A DNA stretch of 64,000 nt from Actinomycetospora lemnae (GTDB lineage: Bacteria; Actinomycetota; Actinomycetes; Mycobacteriales; Pseudonocardiaceae): the NCBI RefSeq assembly GCF_028737315.1, contig NZ_JAQZAO010000001.1, forward strand, positions 310,001 through 374,000, given 5' to 3'. Position 1 is the stretch's first letter. Every line of letters starts with the position of its first letter. The translations under genes and the position numbers were made by a program. Below, one piece after another: positions 60,067 to 64,000 of the stretch. The notes beneath the pieces were generated by a model that saw nothing but the letters and a program-made list of their open reading frames with translations, searched no databases and was not told the DNA's origin.

Positions 60067-61458
60067 GTGCCCGCCCTGCGCACCCGCCCCCCACGGCTGC
60101 GGGGCGACCTCCTCGCCGTCGCGCTCGTCTCCGCCCTCGTCGCGACGGCCGCACTCGTCGGCTGGGCGCTGATCGACCGCGGGGTCGACGTCCTCGTCGG
60201 CTGGCCGCCGCTGCTCGCCGCCTGGCTGCCCCGCGTCGGCCCGGGCACCGTCCCGGCGCTGCTCGTGGGCGCGCTGGTGGTGGTCGCCGGCCCGACGGTG
60301 GCGCAGCGCTGGCGGTGGGGTCCGCTGCTCGGCGCGTCGTTCGTCGCGGCCTGGCTGTGGACGCTGACGCTCGCGCTCATCGACGGCTGGGCGATCGGCG
60401 TCGCGGAGCGCCTCGCCACCCCGAGCGAGTACCTCGTCGAGATCCCGATCCGCGGCACCGTCGGCGAGTTCCTGACGACCTTCGCCGACCGCATCCCGTC
60501 GTTCCAGCCCGGCGCGCTCGTCACCCACGCCAGCGGCCACCCGCCCGCGGCCACGCTCTTCTACGAGCTGCTCTCGCGCCTCGGGCTCGGCGGCCCCGAC
60601 TGGGCGGGGGCGATCACGCTGACGATCGGGGCGTCGGCCGTCGTCCCGGTCGCGCTCACCCTGGCCGCGGTCGCCGACCGGGACGTCGATCGGGACACTG
60701 CCCGCCGCTACCTGCCCTTCGGGGTGCTCTTCCCGGGCGCGGTGTGGGTGGGCGTGTCGGCCGACGGGATGTTCGCCGCGGTCTTCGCGTGGGGCGTGGC
60801 GTTCCTGGCCCTGGGCGCGGTGCGCCGCTCCCCCGCCGGCGCGGCGCTCGCCCTGCTCGGCGGGCTGGTGCTCGGCCTGTCGCTGTTCCTGTCCTACGGC
60901 CTCGCCGCGGCCGGGCTCGTCCCGGTGGCGGTCGCCGTGCTGACCCGGCGGGTCGCGCCGCTGGTGTGGGGCACGCTCGGCGTCGGCGTCGTGGTGGCGC
61001 TGTTCGCGTGGGGCGGGTTCTGGTGGTTCGACGGCTACGTCCAGGTCCAGGTGCGCTACTACCAGCCCGGCGAGTACGGGCTGCGCCGCCCGTACGCGTA
61101 CTGGGTGTGGGCGAACCTCGCCGCCGTGGCCTTCGCGGTCGGGCCCGCCGTCGTCGCCGGTGTGCGCCGCGTGGGGTGGTGGGCGTGCGGCTGGATCGGG
61201 CGCCGGCGCCCGGCGCCGGACTGGTGGGGACGCCCCCACACCGCCGTGGTGCTCCTCGTCGCCGCGGGGCTGGCGGCGGTCCTCGCCGCCGACCTCTCGG
61301 GCCTGAGCAAGGCCGAGGTGGAGCGCATCTGGCTGCCGTTCGCGGTGTGGCTCGTGCCCGCCACCACCCTGCTCGCCCGCACCGCGACGCGACCCTGGCT
61401 CGCGGCGCAGGCCGTGCTCGCCCTCGCGGTGAACACGCTGCTCGCGACGGTCTGGTAG
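60067..61458 (+). CDS. Multi-spanning membrane protein, GT-C glycosyltransferase-like
   Basis: A 463-residue protein with about eleven to twelve helices. The extracytoplasmic loop after the second or third helix carries the acidic and aromatic residues of GT-C enzymes (SGHPPAATLFYELLSR near 158-173), and a late loop holds GLSKAEVERIWLPF. These fit polyprenyl-sugar-dependent mannosyl- or arabinosyltransferases. GTG start; divergent from the GT2 gene and convergent with the epimerase gene 1 bp on. Confidence 0.7.
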   Translation: MPALRTRPPRLRGDLLAVALVSALVATAALVGWALIDRGVDVLVGWPPLLAAWLPRVGPGTVPALLVGALVVVAGPTVAQRWRWGPLLGASFVAAWLWTLTLALIDGWAIGVAERLATPSEYLVEIPIRGTVGEFLTTFADRIPSFQPGALVTHASGHPPAATLFYELLSRLGLGGPDWAGAITLTIGASAVVPVALTLAAVADRDVDRDTARRYLPFGVLFPGAVWVGVSADGMFAAVFAWGVAFLALGAVRRSPAGAALALLGGLVLGLSLFLSYGLAAAGLVPVAVAVLTRRVAPLVWGTLGVGVVVALFAWGGFWWFDGYVQVQVRYYQPGEYGLRRPYAYWVWANLAAVAFAVGPAVVAGVRRVGWWACGWIGRRRPAPDWWGRPHTAVVLLVAAGLAAVLAADLSGLSKAEVERIWLPFAVWLVPATTLLARTATRPWLAAQAVLALAVNTLLATVW

Positions 61459-61459
61459 C

Positions 61460-62536
61460 TCAGGACCTACCCATCGGCGCCCCGACCGGCGCCCGCAGCG
61501 GGTCGGTCGCGAACGCCCGCACGCCCTCGTCGAACCCCACCGACGCCCGGAACCCGAGCACCTCGGCGGCGCGGGCCGGGTCGGCGGTGATGTGCCGGAC
61601 GTCGCCGGGCCGGGCACCGCCGACGACCTCGGGCGCCGGGCCGCCCATCGCCGCCGCCAGGCGCTCCGCCAGGTCCCCGATCGTGCGGACCTCCCCCGAG
61701 CACACGTTCACGGGCACGCAGCTGCCCTCGCCCGCGTCGGACTCGAGCGCCGCGAGGTTGGCGGCCGCGACGTCGGTGACGTGGACGAAGTCGCGCCGCT
61801 GCGCGCCGTCCTCCATCACCCGCGGGCCCTCGCCCCGCTCCAGGGCCGAGCGGAAGATCGACGCGACGCCGGCGTACGGCGTGTTCTGCGGCATCCGCGG
61901 GCCGTACACGTTGTGGTAGCGCAGCGCCCACACCCGACCGCCGGTGGCGCGGGCCCAGGCCGCGGCCAGGTTCTCCTGCGCCAGCTTGGTCGCGGCGTAC
62001 GTGCTGCGCGGCTCGAGCGGCGCGTCCTCCGGGATCAGCTCGCCGACCAGCCCACGGCCGCACCGCGCGCACGCCGGGTCGAAGCGGCCGGCCTCGACGT
62101 CGGCCGGGCGCCGCGGCGGCGCGGGCACGACGCCGTGCTCCGGGCACGCGTACCGGCCCTCGCCGTAGACGACCATCGAGCTCGCCAGCACGAGCCGGCG
62201 GTGCCCGCTGCGGTACATCGCGGCGAGCAGGGCGGCGGTGGCGAGGTCGTTGTGCCGCACGTACTGCGGGGCGTCGTTCGGGTCGACGCCGTGCCCGACC
62301 ATCGCGGCCTGGTGGCACACCGTGTCGACGCGGGCGAGCAGGCCGTCGAGCACCGACGGGTCGCCGACGTCGCCGCGCACCAGCTCGTGGCGCCGCACCC
62401 ACTCGGGCGCCTCCGGCTCGCCGTGGGCCGCGGGCAGCAGGTCGTCGAGCAGCACCGGCTCGTGGCCCTTCTCGGCGAGCAGGTCGGCGACGTGGGATCC
62501 GATGAAGCCGGCACCGCCGGTGACGAGGACGCGCAC
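61460..62536 (-). CDS. NAD-dependent sugar epimerase/dehydratase with zinc-ribbon-like insert
   Basis: A 358-residue extended SDR: GGAGFIGS near residues 7-14, catalytic YAATK near 187-191 (YxxxK) and a C-terminal sugar domain. An insertion of about 40 residues contains two Cys pairs (YACPEHG and CARCGRG), a probable zinc-binding element. The start is a GTG without a clear ribosome binding site. Predicted substrate is a nucleotide sugar. It is divergent from the molybdoenzyme gene. Confidence 0.85.
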   Translation of the reverse strand: MRVLVTGGAGFIGSHVADLLAEKGHEPVLLDDLLPAAHGEPEAPEWVRRHELVRGDVGDPSVLDGLLARVDTVCHQAAMVGHGVDPNDAPQYVRHNDLATAALLAAMYRSGHRRLVLASSMVVYGEGRYACPEHGVVPAPPRRPADVEAGRFDPACARCGRGLVGELIPEDAPLEPRSTYAATKLAQENLAAAWARATGGRVWALRYHNVYGPRMPQNTPYAGVASIFRSALERGEGPRVMEDGAQRRDFVHVTDVAAANLAALESDAGEGSCVPVNVCSGEVRTIGDLAERLAAAMGGPAPEVVGGARPGDVRHITADPARAAEVLGFRASVGFDEGVRAFATDPLRAPVGAPMGRS

Positions 62537-62644
62537 GGCGCGCACCGTACGGTCACACCACCGCACCGCGCCGCGCGGCACACGCCGAACCGCTCCCCCC
62601 GCGCGCACGAACACGCCACGTCGACCTCGAGGGAGGAGAGCACC

Positions 62645-63895
62645 CTGCCGGTCCCCCCGCCCCTGAGCCCCCGGACCTGGCGCAGCCCCCTGCGCGGCCC
62701 GTGGCTCACCTCGGTGCTCGCCGCCGTGCTGCTCGTCGGGCTGCCGATCGTCGTCGTCACCGGGCTGCTGTCCTACATCGCCTACGGGCCGCAGTTCGGC
62801 CAGGCGTTCCCGGGCGACGTCGCCTGGTTCCGGCTGCCGTCCTTCGACTGGCCGACCCGCCCCTCCTGGCTCTACCGCCTCAGCCAGGGCCTGCACGTCG
62901 GCCTCGGGCTGGCGCTCGTCCCCGTGGTGCTGGCGAAGCTGTGGTCGGTCGTGCCCAAGTTCTTCGCCTGGCCGCCGGTGCGCTCGCCCGCCCAGGCCCT
63001 CGAGCGCCTGTCGCTGGTGGCGCTGGTCGGCGGGCTGCTGTTCGAGATCGTCACCGGGACGATGAACATCCAGTACGACTACGCCTGGGGCTTCGACTTC
63101 TACACCGCCCACTACTGGGGCGCGTGGGTGTTCATCGCCGGGTTCGTCGTCCACGTCGCGATCAAGCTCCCGACCATGGTCCGCTCGCTGCGCGGCGGGT
63201 CGCTACGGCGCTACCTCGCGCAGTCCGCCGCCGAGACCGAGCCCGAGCCACCGGACAGCCACGGGCTGGTCGCGGTCGCGCCGTCGCCGCCGACGACGAG
63301 CCGCCGCACGCTGCTCGGGGCCGTGGCCGGCGGCTCGGCGCTGCTCGGGATCACCGCCCTGGCCACGACCGTCGACGCCCTGCGCCCGCTGGCGGTCCTC
63401 TCCCCGCGCGGGCAGTCCTACGGCGACGGGCCGAACGACTTCCAGGTCAACCGCACCGCGTTCGGCGCCGGCATCCCGCCGGACATCGGTGACACCTGGA
63501 CGCTGCGCCTCACCGGTGGCGCCGCCCCGGTGACCCTGACCCGCGGCCAGCTCCTGGCGCTGCCCGGGCACACCGCGACGCTGCCGATCGCCTGCGTCGA
63601 GGGCTGGTCGACGACGCAGACCTGGACGGGCGTGCGGCTGCGCGACCTCGCCGCCCTGGCCGGCGTCCCGGTGCCCGCGACCGCCCTCGTGCAGTCCGCC
63701 GAGCGGGCCGGGCCGTTCGCGCGGGTGACGCTGACGCGGGGTCAGGTGCTCGACCCGGACGCCCTGCTCGCCCTGCGGGTCAACGGGGCGGACCTCTCGC
63801 TGGACCACGGCTTCCCGGCGCGCGTGATCGTCCCGGCGCTGCCCGGGGTGCACAACACCAAGTGGGTCGCCGCCGTCGACTTCCGGGTCGCGTGA
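62645..63895 (+). CDS. Membrane-bound sulfite-oxidase-like molybdoenzyme with Sec helices and internal Tat motif
   Basis: A 416-residue protein. Four N-terminal helices (about 22-45, 80-102, 120-140, 158-174) with His84 and His170 as possible heme ligands are followed by a loop carrying the twin-arginine motif SRRTLLG (219-225) and a fifth helix. The remainder (250-416) is a sulfite-oxidase-type Moco domain with Cys317 (PIACVEGWS). Streptomyces Sco3746 has this mixed Sec/Tat plan. No ATG/GTG fits the start; CTG at 62645 with GGAGGAG six bases upstream is used. Confidence 0.82.
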   Translation: MPVPPPLSPRTWRSPLRGPWLTSVLAAVLLVGLPIVVVTGLLSYIAYGPQFGQAFPGDVAWFRLPSFDWPTRPSWLYRLSQGLHVGLGLALVPVVLAKLWSVVPKFFAWPPVRSPAQALERLSLVALVGGLLFEIVTGTMNIQYDYAWGFDFYTAHYWGAWVFIAGFVVHVAIKLPTMVRSLRGGSLRRYLAQSAAETEPEPPDSHGLVAVAPSPPTTSRRTLLGAVAGGSALLGITALATTVDALRPLAVLSPRGQSYGDGPNDFQVNRTAFGAGIPPDIGDTWTLRLTGGAAPVTLTRGQLLALPGHTATLPIACVEGWSTTQTWTGVRLRDLAALAGVPVPATALVQSAERAGPFARVTLTRGQVLDPDALLALRVNGADLSLDHGFPARVIVPALPGVHNTKWVAAVDFRVA

Positions 63896-64000
63896 TGCGC
63901 CGCGCGCTCGCCGCCTGGGAGCGGTTCTACGGCGCCGACCCGCTGCACCTGCTCGCGCTGGTCGGCTGCTTCGCCCTGGTCGCGGCGGTGGTCCGGCAGG
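63895..64000 (+). CDS. Partial membrane protein gene at the right edge
   Basis: Starts with ATG overlapping the molybdoenzyme stop by one base (TGATG). The 35 visible codons give a short basic/aromatic head (MRRALAAWERFYGADPLHLL) and the beginning of a transmembrane helix. Coupled to the molybdoenzyme, so probably a partner subunit. No family call is possible from this fragment. Confidence 0.6.
   Translation, partial: MRRALAAWERFYGADPLHLLALVGCFALVAAVVRQ

Overview
The window comes from a very GC-rich actinobacterium, most likely a Pseudonocardia-type member of the Pseudonocardiaceae; this is inferred from content, not from a search. Lineage markers are two 13E12-type (DUF222/HNH) proteins, a DesA3-type desaturase with its reductase, an Rv2466c-type mycothiol-linked thioredoxin-fold protein, frequent GTG starts and GTGA/ATGA stop-start overlaps. 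I see no tRNA, rRNA, CRISPR array, insertion sequence or phage gene. The density is that of a chromosomal accessory region rich in catabolic and metal genes.

1-6.6 kb is an aromatic-catabolism block: an AraC regulator cut by the window edge, a PcpA/LinE-type hydroquinone ring-cleavage dioxygenase, an IclR regulator, an amidohydrolase, a membrane protein and 4-hydroxybenzoate 3-monooxygenase (pobA). 6.6-14.1 kb carries a 13E12 HNH gene with a perfect LexA box across its start, an EamA permease, and an AraC-hydrolase-LLM monooxygenase-FMO group. 14.2-24.8 kb holds the desaturase/reductase pair, a MerR-ECF sigma-methyltransferase operon, an Rv2466c/RibD-like pair, alaA, a truncated epimerase, a 58-residue unknown protein and a superoxide dismutase. 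The motif GGTAC-N5-GTACC lies upstream of both the desaturase operon and the small unknown gene.

24.9-36.4 kb is about metals. A DtxR-family repressor with MntR-like ligands precedes feoA and a feoB split into separate GTPase and permease genes. Next come cbtAB, facing an ABC cassette with two ATPases, an MFS carrier, a binding lipoprotein and two permeases fused in one chain, then a histidine-phosphatase-fold protein without canonical catalytic residues. 36.4-48.6 kb is mixed: ankyrin protein, second 13E12 gene, ECF sigma with a zinc-motif/Asp23 partner, a decayed SDR, DUF427, and a HAD plus PRTase-TRSP-StiP fusion of the tellurium-associated predicted nucleoside pathway, followed by surface-type proteins.

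48.9-55.3 kb returns to oxidation: an FAD monooxygenase with a TetR regulator, a CYP199-like P450 with a reductase carrying its own 2Fe-2S domain, an IclR regulator, and a MetE-like zinc methyltransferase behind a promoter that contains a Crp-type site. CYP199 enzymes O-demethylate 4-methoxybenzoate to 4-hydroxybenzoate, the PobA substrate, so the two aromatic loci could be linked. 55.3-64 kb ends in a sugar/lipid cluster (lipoprotein, methyltransferase, DUF2064, GT2, GT-C-like protein, zinc-motif epimerase) and a membrane molybdoenzyme with an internal twin-arginine motif.
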